Positions 42,926-53,498 are shown, counted from the first letter of the stretch. The stretch is DNA of 64,000 bases from Clostridia bacterium (GCA_030524425.1 JAUNGN010000001.1:62001-126000); one strand, 5' to 3'. Program-made: numbers and translations. The notes: a model not told the origin generated them from the sequence alone.

Positions 42926-43761
42926 TTTTCAATATACTCCACAATACACTCTGCCACATTAACACCGGTACACTCATATATATTTTTAAAGTGAGCATTT
43001 GAATTCACTTCACAAATTAAGGGACCATCATCACCAAAAAGAATATCTATACCGCCAAAATCAAGATTAAGAATATCAGCAGCCTTTTTTGCAATTTTTA
43101 TTTCATCATCATTAGGCTCATAATTATACATACTTCCGCCGTTAGTAATATTAGCTCTAAAGTCACTTTCATTATATCTGATCATAGAGGCAACAGCTTC
43201 CTGCCCTACCATATTTATTCTTATATCCCTGCCTCTGCTTTGAGATATAAACTCCTGAAAAATAAGAGGTTCTCTTGTTTCTTCTACAATTTTTACAGCC
43301 TCATCAACACTTTCAGCTAAATATACCTGCTGACCAAAGGAGCCGTAACACTCCTTAATTATCATCGGAAGACCCAGCTTATCCGCAGCCTTTTTTACAA
43401 AATCTGTATTGCCGTAACCAATATTCCGGTATGTCATTGGCACTATAACAGTTTCTGGCATTTTCACCATGCCTTCAAGCTCAATATATGTAAGTGCTTT
43501 ATTGTCACAATTTTCAATAGCCTTTGCCGAATTAAAAAGCCTTAATCCCATCTTTTCAAGTCTTTTTGCAAGAGGAATATCCTTATCCCAAAACAGCACA
43601 AAATCAGGCTTGTCCTTAATTTCATCAATATCTGCCAATTCAATATTAGTATACACATTAATAACGTGCCCTTTTCCCTCAAAAGCAATTCTCAGCCATT
43701 CATATATTTCATTAAATTTATTGCTGTTTAAAAATCCGTTTATAACAAGCCAGCCATTCAT
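42910..43761 (-). CDS. RimK-like ATP-grasp ligase, first of a pair
   Basis: 283 residues. Opening GWLVINGFLNSNKFNEIYEW, CDNKALTYIELEGMVKMPET, GLPMIIKECYGSFGQQVYLA, LIFQEFISQSRGRDIRINMV and FGGIDILFGDDGPLICEVNS (ATP-grasp metal site D...E.N) are all RimK-type. Closest known activities are ligases that add glutamate or other amino acids to a protein or cofactor tail; the acceptor is unknown. Its tandem partner is diverged, especially in the substrate-binding N-terminal part, so the two probably act on different or successive substrates. Confidence 0.85.
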   Translation of the reverse strand: MNGWLVINGFLNSNKFNEIYEWLRIAFEGKGHVINVYTNIELADIDEIKDKPDFVLFWDKDIPLAKRLEKMGLRLFNSAKAIENCDNKALTYIELEGMVKMPETVIVPMTYRNIGYGNTDFVKKAADKLGLPMIIKECYGSFGQQVYLAESVDEAVKIVEETREPLIFQEFISQSRGRDIRINMVGQEAVASMIRYNESDFRANITNGGSMYNYEPNDDEIKIAKKAADILNLDFGGIDILFGDDGPLICEVNSNAHFKNIYECTGVNVAECIVEYIEKCLAG

Positions 43762-43824
43762 ATTATTACCTCGAGTCTATTATTTTTATTATTACATATC
43801 AATTTACATTACTCTCTCTTAGAG

Positions 43825-44928
43825 TTACATAAAGAATCTGCTTGAACTGAATTTCTCTATAAGTTTATTATAATGAATTAATTCTTTTATAAATTCAATT
43901 ATAAGCGAAATAACAAGAGAACTCAATAATAGTGCAATAATTATAAGTATAAAGTTTTTAAATGAGTATATAAAATCAGTTCCATAATGGGATCTTATGA
44001 AAATATGTACATAAAAAATATTCATAGAGTGTTTACCAAGAAATTCTAATATTACACTAATTATAGGTATCTCAGATATAAACTCATTACAAAAAACGAC
44101 AAAATATACGCCTATAATACCATATTTAATGTCATAAAACAGTTCAGTATTTAAATAAAAATAAAATTTATAAACAAAATACATTATTATTGTCATTATT
44201 ATTAATTTAATAAATTTATTTATAGGTTTATTTTTAAGAAAAGGCAATTTATAGTTCTTTATACCTGCCATTAAGTTATTATCTGCAAATATTACACCAC
44301 ACATAATAGGAACCAGAAAGGACATAAAGCTGTTATTGCCTAAAAATTCTATACCCAATACCCTTGGGAACAATATTGTAAGCAATAAAAGAGGTATAGC
44401 ACTAATTCTTGATGAAATAAATTTAAGCAAAGGTACAAGAATAACAATCATAAATGCTACAGTCATATACCACCATGCCCCATTAATTCCGGGAGATTTA
44501 AATAAAGTACGTATTCCTAAAAAATCTAACAAAACATAAAGACATTTGATTGAAAGTCTGTCAGCATTATATGTTTTAGAGGGTAAACCATTAATTAATT
44601 CACAAATAATAATTGAGAAAACAAATACAAACCAATAACCTGAATATAAAGTGGTAATCTTTTTTGTATACCAACTCTTTAATTTATTATTTTCATCTAC
44701 AGCCTTTTTATATGATATTGATAAGCCATAAGCAGAAAGAAATGCAAATATACTTACACATTGCTTTCCAAATGCTGCAAAGCGATTTACCATTGCTTCT
44801 GTAAATAAGCTTGAAAATATAACTTCATATTCTTTATACATATTAGGACTTAAAAGACAATGATGAAAAAGCATTAAAATTATAGCAATACCCTTTAATT
44901 GCAATGTATTTTTCTTTGTAAATTCCAT
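43825..44928 (-). CDS. membrane acyltransferase (OafA/YrhL family)
   Basis: 367 residues, about ten membrane helices. Family opening LQLKGIAIILMLFHHCLLSP with the catalytic-type histidine, FAAFGKQCVSIFAFLSAYGL, PGINGAWWYMTVAFMIVIL, GKHSMNIFYVHIFIRSHYG. Acyltransferase-3 proteins O-acetylate surface sugars or peptidoglycan. GGAGG precedes the ATG. It is probably a separate transcript; the downstream RimK pair is 63 bp away and may be cotranscribed. Confidence 0.85.
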   Translation of the reverse strand: MEFTKKNTLQLKGIAIILMLFHHCLLSPNMYKEYEVIFSSLFTEAMVNRFAAFGKQCVSIFAFLSAYGLSISYKKAVDENNKLKSWYTKKITTLYSGYWFVFVFSIIICELINGLPSKTYNADRLSIKCLYVLLDFLGIRTLFKSPGINGAWWYMTVAFMIVILVPLLKFISSRISAIPLLLLTILFPRVLGIEFLGNNSFMSFLVPIMCGVIFADNNLMAGIKNYKLPFLKNKPINKFIKLIIMTIIMYFVYKFYFYLNTELFYDIKYGIIGVYFVVFCNEFISEIPIISVILEFLGKHSMNIFYVHIFIRSHYGTDFIYSFKNFILIIIALLLSSLVISLIIEFIKELIHYNKLIEKFSSSRFFM

Positions 44929-45162
44929 AGTATAACTCCTCCAAAAATTTAATAAAAGATTTTAAAAACATTGTAGCACAAATTTGTTTTAATTACCAGT
45001 AGTAAATATATATATGTGTAAAAAATGTGAAATTATTGTGTTAATTAATTATTTTACAAAATATAGAAAATATATATTTTTTAAATATCCTGACAAACAC
45101 CAATATTTTACAAAAATACTTATAACAAACTATTTAATTTTCCAAAAAAGTACAAAAATAAA

Positions 45163-45190
45163 ACTGCTGCAAAATTATTTTGCAGCAGCC
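45163..45190. repeat. 28-bp palindromic repeat, copy 1
   Basis: Contains the palindrome CTGCTGCAAAATTATTTTGC plus AGCAG; identical to copy 2 at 45435-45462. On the minus strand it is followed by TTTTATTTTTG and can work as a terminator. The stretch 44929-45162 holds no gene I can see. Confidence 0.8.
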
Positions 45191-45257
45191 AGACTGTCAA
45201 TAAACTAAAATTCCATATAAATTATTGAAATATATGAATACTTAACTTGCAATTAGC

Positions 45258-45433
45258 GTCGCAGACTTTAATCCGCAGGCAGAAATCGCATTTCTGCCGA
45301 GGACGGCGACTTAATTTTACAGCGGTCTTTGCTGTGAAATTAACACGGCTGGTCGCTTCATTAGCTAACTGAAAGAAATGTTTGCATTTTGTGCAAGCAT
45401 TTCTTTCAAGGCTGTCGACTTTTTCGACAGCCT
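45258..45433. other. run of four nested or tandem hairpins downstream of carB
   Basis: GTCGC...GCGAC (45258-45310) enclosing GGCAGAAA/TTTCTGCC (45278-45298); TTAATTTTACAGC/GCTGTGAAATTAA (45311-45343); GAAAGAAATG...CATTTCTTTC with an inner TGCA pair (45371-45408); AGGCTGTCGA/TCGACAGCCT (45409-45433). No ORF. The density of stems is far above that of other spacers in the window. Confidence 0.7.
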
Positions 45434-45434
45434 C

Positions 45435-45462
45435 ACTGCTGCAAAATTATTTTGCAGCAGCC
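45435..45462. repeat. 28-bp palindromic repeat, copy 2
   Basis: Same sequence as 45163-45190, 10 bp past the carB stop codon. Confidence 0.8.
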
Positions 45463-45472
45463 CAAATAATAA

Positions 45473-48400
45473 TTAGTTTTCTCTCATATCTCTGTTTATA
45501 TCAAAAATATCGAGCTTATCCTCTTCAATCTTCTTATCCATAACATCAACCATAGCGGCAAATGTATCCATGGCAGTAATAAGGGTAACGTCACTTTCAA
45601 CTGCAGTTCTTCTAATTTTAAAGCCGTCAGAATGAGTATCATTCGCCTTCTTTGGAATATCCACAGCAAGGTCCACAACACCGCTTCTGATTGTGTCAAT
45701 AATATTAGGAACGCCTTCGCTGATCTTCTTAACAACCTTACACTTAATACCGTTTTCGCTTAATACTCTTGCTGTGCCCTTAGTTGCAAGGAAGTTACAG
45801 CCAAGCTCAACGCATTTCTTGGCAATCTTTACAAACTCCTCGTGATCCTTACTTGAAATAGTTGCAAGAATTGTACTTCCTGCCGTAGGTACAGTCATAC
45901 CTGCTGCAATAAAGCCCTTATAAAGCGAGTTTTCAAGATTTTTGCCTACACCAAGTACTTCACCTGTTGATCTCATTTCAGGTCCTAAGCTAACCTCAAC
46001 CTGGGGAAGCTTTTCAGTTGAGAATACAGGCACCTTAACAGCAACAACATCAGGTTCATCACCAATACCTGTCTTATATCCCATATCAGCAAGCTTTTCA
46101 CCAAGCATAACTCTTGTCGCAACATCAATAACAGGCACACCTGTTACCTTTGTAATATAAGGTACAGTTCTTGAAGAACGTGGATTTACCTCAATAATGT
46201 TAAGCTCACCCCTAAATTCAATAAACTGAATATTTACCATACCGATTACATTAAGAGCAATTGAAAGCTTCTTTGTAACATCCAAAATCTGCTCTTTAAT
46301 GTCATCAGAAATATGCTGTGGGGGATAAATTGAAATACTGTCACCTGAGTGAACACCGGCTCTTTCAAGATGCTCCATAATACCCGGAATAAATACATCT
46401 GTGCCGTCACAAATAGCATCTACTTCAATTTCTCTTCCGCTTAAATATCTGTCAATAAGAACAGGATTCTTGCTGTCTCTTTCAAATGCCTCTGTAAGGT
46501 AAAGAGTAAGCTCAGCCTCGTTGTGAGTAATTTCCATACCCTGACCGCCTAAAACGTAGCTGGGCCTAACAAGTACAGGATATCCAAGAGCTTCAGCAGT
46601 TTCAATACCTTCCTTAAGAGTAAATACACCCTTGCCCTTTGGTCTTGCAATACCAAGCTTTTCAAGTACGGCGTCAAACTTTTCTCTGTCCTCAGCCTCA
46701 TCAATATGCTTTGGAAGAGTACCTAAAATAGGAATATTCATTTCATCAAAGAAGTTAGCAAGCTTAATAGCTGTCTGACCGCCGAACTGAAGAATAACAC
46801 CGTCAGGTCTTTCAGTTTCAACTACATTTAACACATCCTCTTCCGTAAGAGGCTCAAAGTAAAGCTTGTCAGCAGTATCAAAATCCGTTGATACTGTTTC
46901 AGGGTTATTATTTACAATAATTGTTTCAATACCTGCCTTCTTTAAAGCCATAATTGAATGAACTGAACAGTAGTCAAACTCAATACCCTGACCAATTCTG
47001 ATAGGACCTGAACCAATTACCATTACTTTCTTCCTGTTACTTACAACAACCTCTGTTTCACTGTCATAGCTTGAATAGTAGTAAGGGGTAACAGCCTCAA
47101 ATTCACCTGCACAGGTATCAACCATCTTAAATACAGGCATAATATCCCATTTCTTTCTTAAATCATAAATATTAGGAGGAATACAGCCTACAAACTTACT
47201 TATTGCCTTGTCTGAGAAGCCCTTTTCCTTAAAGTATCTTAAATTCTCCTCTGTAAAATCCTCTAACTTCATAGACTTAAGAGTTTCTTCCATTTCGACA
47301 ATCTTGGCAATCTTAGCGATGAAGAATAAGTCCATACCTGTAATCTGGCAGACCTTTTCAACCTTGTAGCCTCGTCTTAACATTTCAGCAAGGTAGAACA
47401 ATCTTTCATCATCAGGCTTAACAACTCTCTTCTTTAATTCATCAAGGCTTAATCCCTTAGCGCTCTTTCTTTCAAGACCGTACTGACCTATTTCAAGAGA
47501 ACGGATACCCTTTAATAAAGCAGCCTCAAAGCTCTTACCAATTGACATAATTTCACCTGTAGCCATCATCTTGGTACCAAGGGTTCTCTTAGCACCAAAG
47601 AACTTGTCAAAAGGCCATCTTGGGAACTTTAATACAACATAGTCAATAGTAGGCTCAAAGCAGGCAAAAGTCTTGCCTGTTACCGCATTTTTAATTTCAT
47701 CAAGATTATAGCCTAAAGCAATTTTAGCGGCAACCTTTGCAATAGGATAACCCGTTGCCTTGGATGCAAGAGCAGAAGAACGTGAAACTCTTGGGTTAAT
47801 CTCAATTACAGCATAATTATAGCTGTTAGGATCTAATGCAAACTGTACATTACATCCGCCCTTTATTTCAATAGAATTAATGATGTTAATGGCAGCGCTT
47901 CTTAACATCTGATATTCTCTGTCTGATAAAGTCTGTGCAGGTGCAACCACAATACTGTCCCCTGTATGTACACCAACAGGGTCAACGTTTTCCATACTAC
48001 ATACTGTAATACAGTTACCTGCACCGTCCCTCATTACCTCAAACTCAATTTCCTTCCAGCCGGCAATACTCTTTTCAATAAGTACCTGCCCAACTCTTGA
48101 AAGGTGTAAGCCCTGAGTACATATCTCTCTTAACTCTAGCTCATTTGCAGCAATACCGCCGCCTGTACCGCCAAGGGTATAAGCAGGTCTTACAATAACA
48201 GGGTATCCTATTCTGTTTGCAAAATCAACGGCAGACTCAACATCAGTTACGATGTCACTTTCAACAATAGGCTGATTGGTTCTTTCCATCAACTGCTTAA
48301 AGCTGTCTCTGTCCTCGCCCTCTTTAATAGAGTCAATAGAAGTACCTATAACTCTTACATTATACTTGTCAAGAATGCCTGCGTCATATAATTCACAGCT

Positions 48401-48694
48401 TAAATTAAGGCCAGTCTGACCGCCCATACCTGCAATAATGCTGTCAGGTCTTTCCTTAGCAATAACCTTTTCTATGAAATCAATGGTAAGAGGCTCAATA
48501 TAAGTATAGTGAGCCATACCAAGATCAGTCATAATAGTAGCAGGGTTAGAGTTTACAAGAACAACCTCAATGCCCTCCTCCTTAATAGACTGACAAGCCT
48601 GTGTACCGGAGTAGTCAAACTCTGCCGCCTGACCGATAACAATAGGGCCTGAGCCAATAACCAAAACCTTTTTAATCGAATTGTCCTTAGGCAT
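45473..48694 (-). CDS. carB: carbamoyl-phosphate synthase large subunit
   Basis: 1073 residues, full length. Two ATP-grasp halves: the first with [38 protein letters not shown] and [20 protein letters not shown]; the second with [38 protein letters not shown] and [20 protein letters not shown]. The C-terminal about 130 residues form the MGS-like allosteric domain ([20 protein letters not shown]). It makes carbamoyl phosphate from bicarbonate, ATP and ammonia delivered by CarA. It overlaps carA by 8 bp and is last in the pyr operon. Confidence 0.98.
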   Translation of the reverse strand: MPKDNSIKKVLVIGSGPIVIGQAAEFDYSGTQACQSIKEEGIEVVLVNSNPATIMTDLGMAHYTYIEPLTIDFIEKVIAKERPDSIIAGMGGQTGLNLSCELYDAGILDKYNVRVIGTSIDSIKEGEDRDSFKQLMERTNQPIVESDIVTDVESAVDFANRIGYPVIVRPAYTLGGTGGGIAANELELREICTQGLHLSRVGQVLIEKSIAGWKEIEFEVMRDGAGNCITVCSMENVDPVGVHTGDSIVVAPAQTLSDREYQMLRSAAINIINSIEIKGGCNVQFALDPNSYNYAVIEINPRVSRSSALASKATGYPIAKVAAKIALGYNLDEIKNAVTGKTFACFEPTIDYVVLKFPRWPFDKFFGAKRTLGTKMMATGEIMSIGKSFEAALLKGIRSLEIGQYGLERKSAKGLSLDELKKRVVKPDDERLFYLAEMLRRGYKVEKVCQITGMDLFFIAKIAKIVEMEETLKSMKLEDFTEENLRYFKEKGFSDKAISKFVGCIPPNIYDLRKKWDIMPVFKMVDTCAGEFEAVTPYYYSSYDSETEVVVSNRKKVMVIGSGPIRIGQGIEFDYCSVHSIMALKKAGIETIIVNNNPETVSTDFDTADKLYFEPLTEEDVLNVVETERPDGVILQFGGQTAIKLANFFDEMNIPILGTLPKHIDEAEDREKFDAVLEKLGIARPKGKGVFTLKEGIETAEALGYPVLVRPSYVLGGQGMEITHNEAELTLYLTEAFERDSKNPVLIDRYLSGREIEVDAICDGTDVFIPGIMEHLERAGVHSGDSISIYPPQHISDDIKEQILDVTKKLSIALNVIGMVNIQFIEFRGELNIIEVNPRSSRTVPYITKVTGVPVIDVATRVMLGEKLADMGYKTGIGDEPDVVAVKVPVFSTEKLPQVEVSLGPEMRSTGEVLGVGKNLENSLYKGFIAAGMTVPTAGSTILATISSKDHEEFVKIAKKCVELGCNFLATKGTARVLSENGIKCKVVKKISEGVPNIIDTIRSGVVDLAVDIPKKANDTHSDGFKIRRTAVESDVTLITAMDTFAAMVDVMDKKIEEDKLDIFDINRDMREN

Positions 48695-49775
48695 GAGTCT
48701 TCACCTCCTCAATAATTTTTAAAAATCTGTCAAATAATTCCTGTGTATCAAGAGGTCCGGGACTTGCCTCAGGGTGGAACTGTACTGAATAAATAGGCTT
48801 AGTCTTGTGTCTTATACCCTCAATACTGCCGTCATTTACATTTATAAATGCAGCCTCAACATCCTCGGAAAGGTCACATACAACAAACTCATGGTTTTGG
48901 CTTGTAATGTAAACTCTGCCTGTCTTTAAGTCCTTAACGGGGTGATTTCCGCCGTGATGACCGAACTTTAATCTCTTTGTGTTACAGCCTAAAGCAAGGC
49001 TTATAAGCTGATGTCCAAGACAGATACCAAGTACGGGAATACCTGTATCAATTAACTTTTTAACAGTATCAACAACTGTAGGAATATCCTTTGGGTCTCC
49101 CGGACCGTTGCCTAAGAAAATTGCATCAGGCTTAACGGCAAGAATATCCTCTGCTGATGTAAAAGCAGGGAATACACTTAACTTACAGCCCCTCTTAGCT
49201 AAATCCCTTATAATACCCTGCTTTATACCGCAGTCTAAAACTGCAAGATGGGTGCTTGAGCCGCTAATAGTATAAGGAGCATCAATAGTAGTTTCCTTAA
49301 CGGCATAAGCATTGGTATAAGTATCAAACTTCTGCTTAATCTGGCTTGGAGTAAGGTCATCAACTCTTGTAGTAATAATACCTCTCATAGTACCGTTATC
49401 TCTTAAAACTCTTGTAAGAGCTCTTGTGTCAATACCCTCAAGACCCATAATCTTATTCTGATATAAAAAGTCCTCAAGATCCATTTCACATCTCCAATTG
49501 TTAGGAACATCGCACTTTTCTCTTACAATAAAGCCCTTTAAGAAAGGCTTTCTGCTTTCCATATCCTCAAGGTTAATACCATAGTTACCAATAAGAGGAT
49601 AAGTCATTGTTACAATCTGACCTGCAAATGAAGGGTCAGTTAAAGTTTCCTGATAGCCTGTCATACCTGTTGTAAATACAACCTCACCTACAGTTTCCTT
49701 GATGTAACCAAATGCATTACCCTTAAATTTAACGCCATTTTCAAGTATTAACTCAGCTTTTATGGTTTTATTCAT
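48687..49775 (-). CDS. carA: carbamoyl-phosphate synthase small subunit (glutaminase)
   Basis: 362 residues from ATG 49775. N-terminal CarA domain ([40 protein letters not shown]) and a class I glutamine amidotransferase domain with the nucleophile in [17 protein letters not shown] and His/Glu in [16 protein letters not shown]. It overlaps pyrF by a few bases (pyrF stop at 49778) and carB by 8 bp. Confidence 0.97.
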   Translation of the reverse strand: MNKTIKAELILENGVKFKGNAFGYIKETVGEVVFTTGMTGYQETLTDPSFAGQIVTMTYPLIGNYGINLEDMESRKPFLKGFIVREKCDVPNNWRCEMDLEDFLYQNKIMGLEGIDTRALTRVLRDNGTMRGIITTRVDDLTPSQIKQKFDTYTNAYAVKETTIDAPYTISGSSTHLAVLDCGIKQGIIRDLAKRGCKLSVFPAFTSAEDILAVKPDAIFLGNGPGDPKDIPTVVDTVKKLIDTGIPVLGICLGHQLISLALGCNTKRLKFGHHGGNHPVKDLKTGRVYITSQNHEFVVCDLSEDVEAAFINVNDGSIEGIRHKTKPIYSVQFHPEASPGPLDTQELFDRFLKIIEEVKTHA

Positions 49776-49777
49776 GG

Positions 49778-50707
49778 TTAAATACATCTCCTTAAATCAT
49801 TTTTCATATCTATACAAGCCTGTCTTGCAGCCTGAGCAAAGTTTCTCTCATCTGCATAGCAGGACTTGTACTCCTCCTTCATATGAGCAGCAATAATACC
49901 TCTTGAGGAATTTACAATGGCACCCAAGCCTTCCTCATTAAAGCACACTGCCAAATCCTCTGCCTTTCCTCCCTGTGCGCCGTAGCCCGGTACAAGGAAG
50001 AATGTGTGAGGCATAACCTCTCTCAATCTCTTTGCCTGTTCAGGGTGAGTAGCACCGACTACAGCACCTACGGAGCTAAAGCCATACTGACCTATTGTGC
50101 TTTCGCCCCACTTTTCAATAAGAGCACCAACCTTTTCATATATAGGAGTACCCTCAGCCATTAAGTCCTGAATTTCACCGCTGTTAGGGTTAGAGGTCTT
50201 TGCAAGTACAAACAATCCCTTTTCATAAGCCTCACAATCCTTTAAGAAAGGAGTAATTGAGTCAGAACCCAAATATGGGTTAAGAGTGATAAAGTCCTGG
50301 GCAAAGCTGTCATAAACACTGCCGTTAATGTCAACCTTGCCAATATGACCGTCTGAATAAGCCTCAGCAGTTGAAGCTATATCACTTCTTTTAATATCAC
50401 CTATTACAATAAGACCCTTGCTTTTAGCATATTTGCAAGTCTTATCATAAGCCTTTAAGCCTTCAATGCCGTATCTTTCATACATTGCAATCTGAGGCTT
50501 TACGGCAGGCACTATGTCAAACACCGCATCAATAATACACTTGTTAAATTTATACATTGACTTGGCAGCAGCCTTTGGAGTATTGCCGTACTTTGTAAAA
50601 TATTTTTCTGTAATAAAATTTGGAATGTAATTAAGTCTTGGGTCAAGACCTACAACTGTAGGGTTGCCTGTAGCCTTAATTCTTTCAATGAGCTTATCAA
50701 TAATCAT
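49778..50707 (-). CDS. pyrF: orotidine 5'-phosphate decarboxylase, long (group 2) type
   Basis: 309 residues. PTVVGLDPRLNYIPNFITEK, YKFNKCIIDAVFDIVPAVKP, LIVIGDIKRSDIASTAEAYS with the catalytic DxKxxD set, and FFLVPGYGAQGGKAEDLAVC near the phosphate site. The length and IKRSDI motif mark the group 2 form. ATG overlaps the pyrC stop (ATGA). Last step of UMP synthesis. Confidence 0.96.
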   Translation of the reverse strand: MIIDKLIERIKATGNPTVVGLDPRLNYIPNFITEKYFTKYGNTPKAAAKSMYKFNKCIIDAVFDIVPAVKPQIAMYERYGIEGLKAYDKTCKYAKSKGLIVIGDIKRSDIASTAEAYSDGHIGKVDINGSVYDSFAQDFITLNPYLGSDSITPFLKDCEAYEKGLFVLAKTSNPNSGEIQDLMAEGTPIYEKVGALIEKWGESTIGQYGFSSVGAVVGATHPEQAKRLREVMPHTFFLVPGYGAQGGKAEDLAVCFNEEGLGAIVNSSRGIIAAHMKEEYKSCYADERNFAQAARQACIDMKNDLRRCI

Positions 50708-52005
50708 TTCCCGTCCTCCTGCTTAGTTAATTTACCATTATCTACAACAACCTCTCCTCCGCAGATGGTGTAAAGAATTTTACCCTTAACCTCTCTGCCG
50801 CCGAAAGGAGTATTTTTAGCCTTTGAAACCATTGTGTTTACATCAATGGTATATTTGTTGTCTATGTCTGCAATAGCTATATCAGCCACAGAACCAACAC
50901 TTAACTGACCCTTGCCGCAGCCCAAAACCGCAGCAGGATTAGCTGTCATTTTAGCAACCATATCACTAAATGAAATCAGACCGCTTTCAACAAGCTCCGT
51001 ATATGAAAGAGCAAAGCTTGTTTCAAGACCGATTATACCATTTGCCGCCTTTTCAAATTCACAGTTTTTATCATCAATATGATGTGGTGCGTGGTCAGTA
51101 GCAATTACTTCTATAATATTATCCTTTAAAGCCTGTCTTATAATTTCCATATCCTTACGGCTTCTTAAAGGAGGATTCATTTTAAAGTTAGAATCATAGT
51201 CCGTAATATCTTCATCACAAAGTGTAAAGTGGTGAGGTGCTGCCTCTGCCGTTACGGGAAGCCCCATAGCCTTTGCGTTTTTAACCTGTTCAACACTGCC
51301 CTCGGTACTGATGTGGCAAATGTGCAGCTTTGCACCTGTTGCCTTAGCAAGTATAATATCTCTTGATACTATAATTTCCTCTGAATCATCACCTATACCC
51401 TTTAAGCCAAGAATTGATGCTCTGTCACCTGCATTCATTGAGCCTTTTGCAAGCCTTATTTCTTCGCAATGGTCAAATATAGGAAGATTAAACATCTTTG
51501 AATATCTCATTGCGTTTTTCATCAAAGCAGGGTCAGCAACTGATTTGCCGTCCTCTGAAAGAGCACAGGCACCTGCTGCCGCCATCTGACCGATGTCTGC
51601 AAGCTCCTCACTTTTCTGTCCCTTGGTAATGGCACCTATGGGAAGTACATTTATAACTGCATCTCTCTTGGGATTTAATGCATATTCAATCATTATTGCA
51701 TTGTCTGTCACAGGATTTGTATTAGGCATTGTACAAACTGTTGTAAAGCCGCCCATTGCAGCAGCTCTTGAGCCTGTTGCAATAGTTTCCTTATTTTCAT
51801 AGCCCGGTTCTCTGAAGTGAACATGAAGGTCAATTAACCCGGGCATAACAGCAAGACCTTCTGCATTTATAACCTTATCGGCACTGTCATTTATATTGTC
51901 ATCAATTTTAGCAACCCTGCCGTCAGCTACAAGTATATCCTTAACGGCATCCACATTATTTTTAGGGTCAACCAACCTGCCCTTTTTAATTAAAATACTG
52001 CTCAT
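50704..52005 (-). CDS. pyrC: dihydroorotase, class I
   Basis: 433 residues. Metal motif MPGLIDLHVHFREPGYENKE, GGFTTVCTMPNTNPVTDNAI, ICHISTEGSVEQV, NFKMNPPLRSRKDMEIIRQA and EVIATDHAPHHIDDK with the last metal Asp. It cyclises carbamoyl aspartate. It begins 12 bp after pyrB and is cotranscribed. Confidence 0.97.
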   Translation of the reverse strand: MSSILIKKGRLVDPKNNVDAVKDILVADGRVAKIDDNINDSADKVINAEGLAVMPGLIDLHVHFREPGYENKETIATGSRAAAMGGFTTVCTMPNTNPVTDNAIMIEYALNPKRDAVINVLPIGAITKGQKSEELADIGQMAAAGACALSEDGKSVADPALMKNAMRYSKMFNLPIFDHCEEIRLAKGSMNAGDRASILGLKGIGDDSEEIIVSRDIILAKATGAKLHICHISTEGSVEQVKNAKAMGLPVTAEAAPHHFTLCDEDITDYDSNFKMNPPLRSRKDMEIIRQALKDNIIEVIATDHAPHHIDDKNCEFEKAANGIIGLETSFALSYTELVESGLISFSDMVAKMTANPAAVLGCGKGQLSVGSVADIAIADIDNKYTIDVNTMVSKAKNTPFGGREVKGKILYTICGGEVVVDNGKLTKQEDGK

Positions 52006-52017
52006 AAATACCCTCCC

Positions 52018-52941
52018 TTACTTTCTGTTAGCCTCAGTTAAAAGTTTTAATACAGCCATTCTTACGGCAACACCGTTCTTAACCTGAACATTAATAACGG
52101 AATGCTTGCCGTCAATAACCTCCGTACTTAATTCAACACCTCTGTTTACAGGTCCCGGATGCATAACAAGCACATCCGTTTTGGCATACTTTAATATTTC
52201 ATCATTTACACCAAAAAGATTTGAGTATTCTCTAAGGTTAGGGAAAGGCATATTTTTCTGTCTTTCAAACTGTATTCTAAGTCCCATAACAACATCGGCA
52301 TCCTTAATTGCTGAAGGTATATCCGTACTTACCTGAACGCCTAAACTCTTCATGGAATTGCTTACCAATGTGGAAGGTCCTGCAAGAGTAACCTTTGCAC
52401 CAAGCTTAGTTAAGCCAAAAGCATTGCTTCTTGCAACTCTTGAGTGAGAAATATCGCCTAAAATAACAACCTTTAAGCCCTCAAAGCTGCCCTTTCTCTC
52501 CATAATGGTATAAAGGTCAAGAAGTGCCTGTGTAGGGTGCTCATTAGAGCCGTCACCTGCATTTATAACACTAGCTTTTACATTCTTTGCTAAAATATGT
52601 GCAGCACCTGTCATCTGGTGTCTTATAATCATTACATTAGTACCCATCTGGTCAAGAGTCACACCTGTGTCAATAAGACTTTCGCCCTTTGAAACACTGC
52701 TTGTTGCAACACCTAAGTCCTTAACAATAGCTCCCTGATACTCACCTGCAAGCATAAAGGACATTTTTGTTCTGGTACTGTTTTCATAGAAAAGAGTCAC
52801 AATACTGCTTTTTGAAAGAATATCCGTTCTTAAATCGGGATTGTCGATTTTTTCTTTCATTTCCTTAGCAGTATTAAGTATAGTCATAATTTCGTCAGCA
52901 CTTAAATCCCTTAAGCCCAACAGGTCTTTTCTGTTATACAT
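52018..52941 (-). CDS. pyrB: aspartate carbamoyltransferase catalytic subunit
   Basis: 307 residues from ATG 52941 (AGGAGG at 6 bp; a longer reading to 52959 lacks a site). Carbamoyl-phosphate loop TLFYENSTRTKMSFMLAGEY, second site GDGSNEHPTQALLDLYTIME, aspartate region LVMHPGPVNRGVELSTEVID. No pyrI regulatory subunit gene follows. First gene of the pyr operon, behind a leader-peptide attenuator (52980-53167). Confidence 0.97.
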   Translation of the reverse strand: MYNRKDLLGLRDLSADEIMTILNTAKEMKEKIDNPDLRTDILSKSSIVTLFYENSTRTKMSFMLAGEYQGAIVKDLGVATSSVSKGESLIDTGVTLDQMGTNVMIIRHQMTGAAHILAKNVKASVINAGDGSNEHPTQALLDLYTIMERKGSFEGLKVVILGDISHSRVARSNAFGLTKLGAKVTLAGPSTLVSNSMKSLGVQVSTDIPSAIKDADVVMGLRIQFERQKNMPFPNLREYSNLFGVNDEILKYAKTDVLVMHPGPVNRGVELSTEVIDGKHSVINVQVKNGVAVRMAVLKLLTEANRK

Positions 52942-52987
52942 AAGATACCTCCTTTGCAAAATCTCTCAGCACTTTTGCGAAAAAAAA

Positions 52988-53020
52988 GCAATAAAGGAAT
53001 TAAAATAAAACCCTTATTGC
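52988..53020 (-). terminator. attenuator of the pyr operon
   Basis: On the minus strand GCAATAAGGG pairs with CCTTTATTGC (one G-U) around a 13-nt loop, then eight T (52987-52980). The leader ORF stop codon lies inside the 5' arm. After it, GCAAAA...TTTTGC (52956-52978) can form a further small stem just before the pyrB ribosome site. Confidence 0.88.
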
Positions 53021-53103
53021 TGAATAAAACCGAAAAAGGAAATAAAACGAGAAAGAATATGAAACAAGCAGTTATAAGTTGTAATTTGCTTAAGCTTAAA
53101 CAT
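53014..53103 (-). CDS. 29-aa pyr leader peptide
   Basis: ATG 53103 with GGAGAGAGG a few bases upstream; TAA at 53014-53016. Six of 29 residues are Phe, and the second half of the frame is U-rich (CLFHILSRFISFFGFIQQ). The stop lies in the 5' arm of the terminator at 52988-53020, so a ribosome close behind RNA polymerase would prevent the hairpin. This is the layout of enterobacterial pyrBI, where low UTP stalls polymerase in U-rich leader RNA and lets the ribosome catch up. No PyrR-binding loop was found. Confidence 0.75.
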   Translation of the reverse strand: MFKLKQITTYNCLFHILSRFISFFGFIQQ

Positions 53104-53138
53104 AATTCCTCTCTCCTTCTTTTATTTATATCCTTAAA

Positions 53139-53167
53139 ATTTTATCATTTATACACTGCTTTGTCAA
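53139..53167 (-). promoter_or_regulatory. sigma-A promoter of the pyr operon
   Basis: Minus strand TTGACA (53162-53167), 17-bp spacer, TAAAAT (53139-53144); start near 53132, giving a leader of about 190 nt. Confidence 0.85.
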
Positions 53168-53401
53168 CTATAATTTTTCATTTTTTGACAAAATTATTAT
53201 CTGATAATTTATGAATTCAAACAGCTGTATCTAAGGGCAATATTGCTTCTAAATTTAAATTTTTATTGTCTTAATTCAAATACAATGTTTGGATTTTATA
53301 ATTATAGTATAATATATTTTATCCCAAAACACAAATTATTTTTTAGCAAATTTTAAATTTTTTGTAATGTAAATGAAATGTAAAAAATAATGAATAACCT
53401 C

Positions 53402-53430
53402 TTGAAAAACAACAGACAATATTGTATAAT
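53402..53430 (+). promoter_or_regulatory. strong promoter upstream of the 6S-like RNA
   Basis: TTGAAA, 17-bp spacer, TATAAT. No ORF follows; the next feature is the structured RNA below. The stretch 53168-53401 is very AT-rich and holds no gene I can see. Confidence 0.75.
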
Positions 53431-53498
53431 CATTTTGCAGGGAGAAATAAAATCTGTCTTTTATCTCTGTGAAATGATTTTATATATATACTTGTCTG

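Noticed and set aside
52942..53132. PyrR-binding anti-antiterminator in the pyr leader
   Set aside because: No sequence close to the PyrR loop consensus was found, and the leader peptide/terminator layout explains the region.
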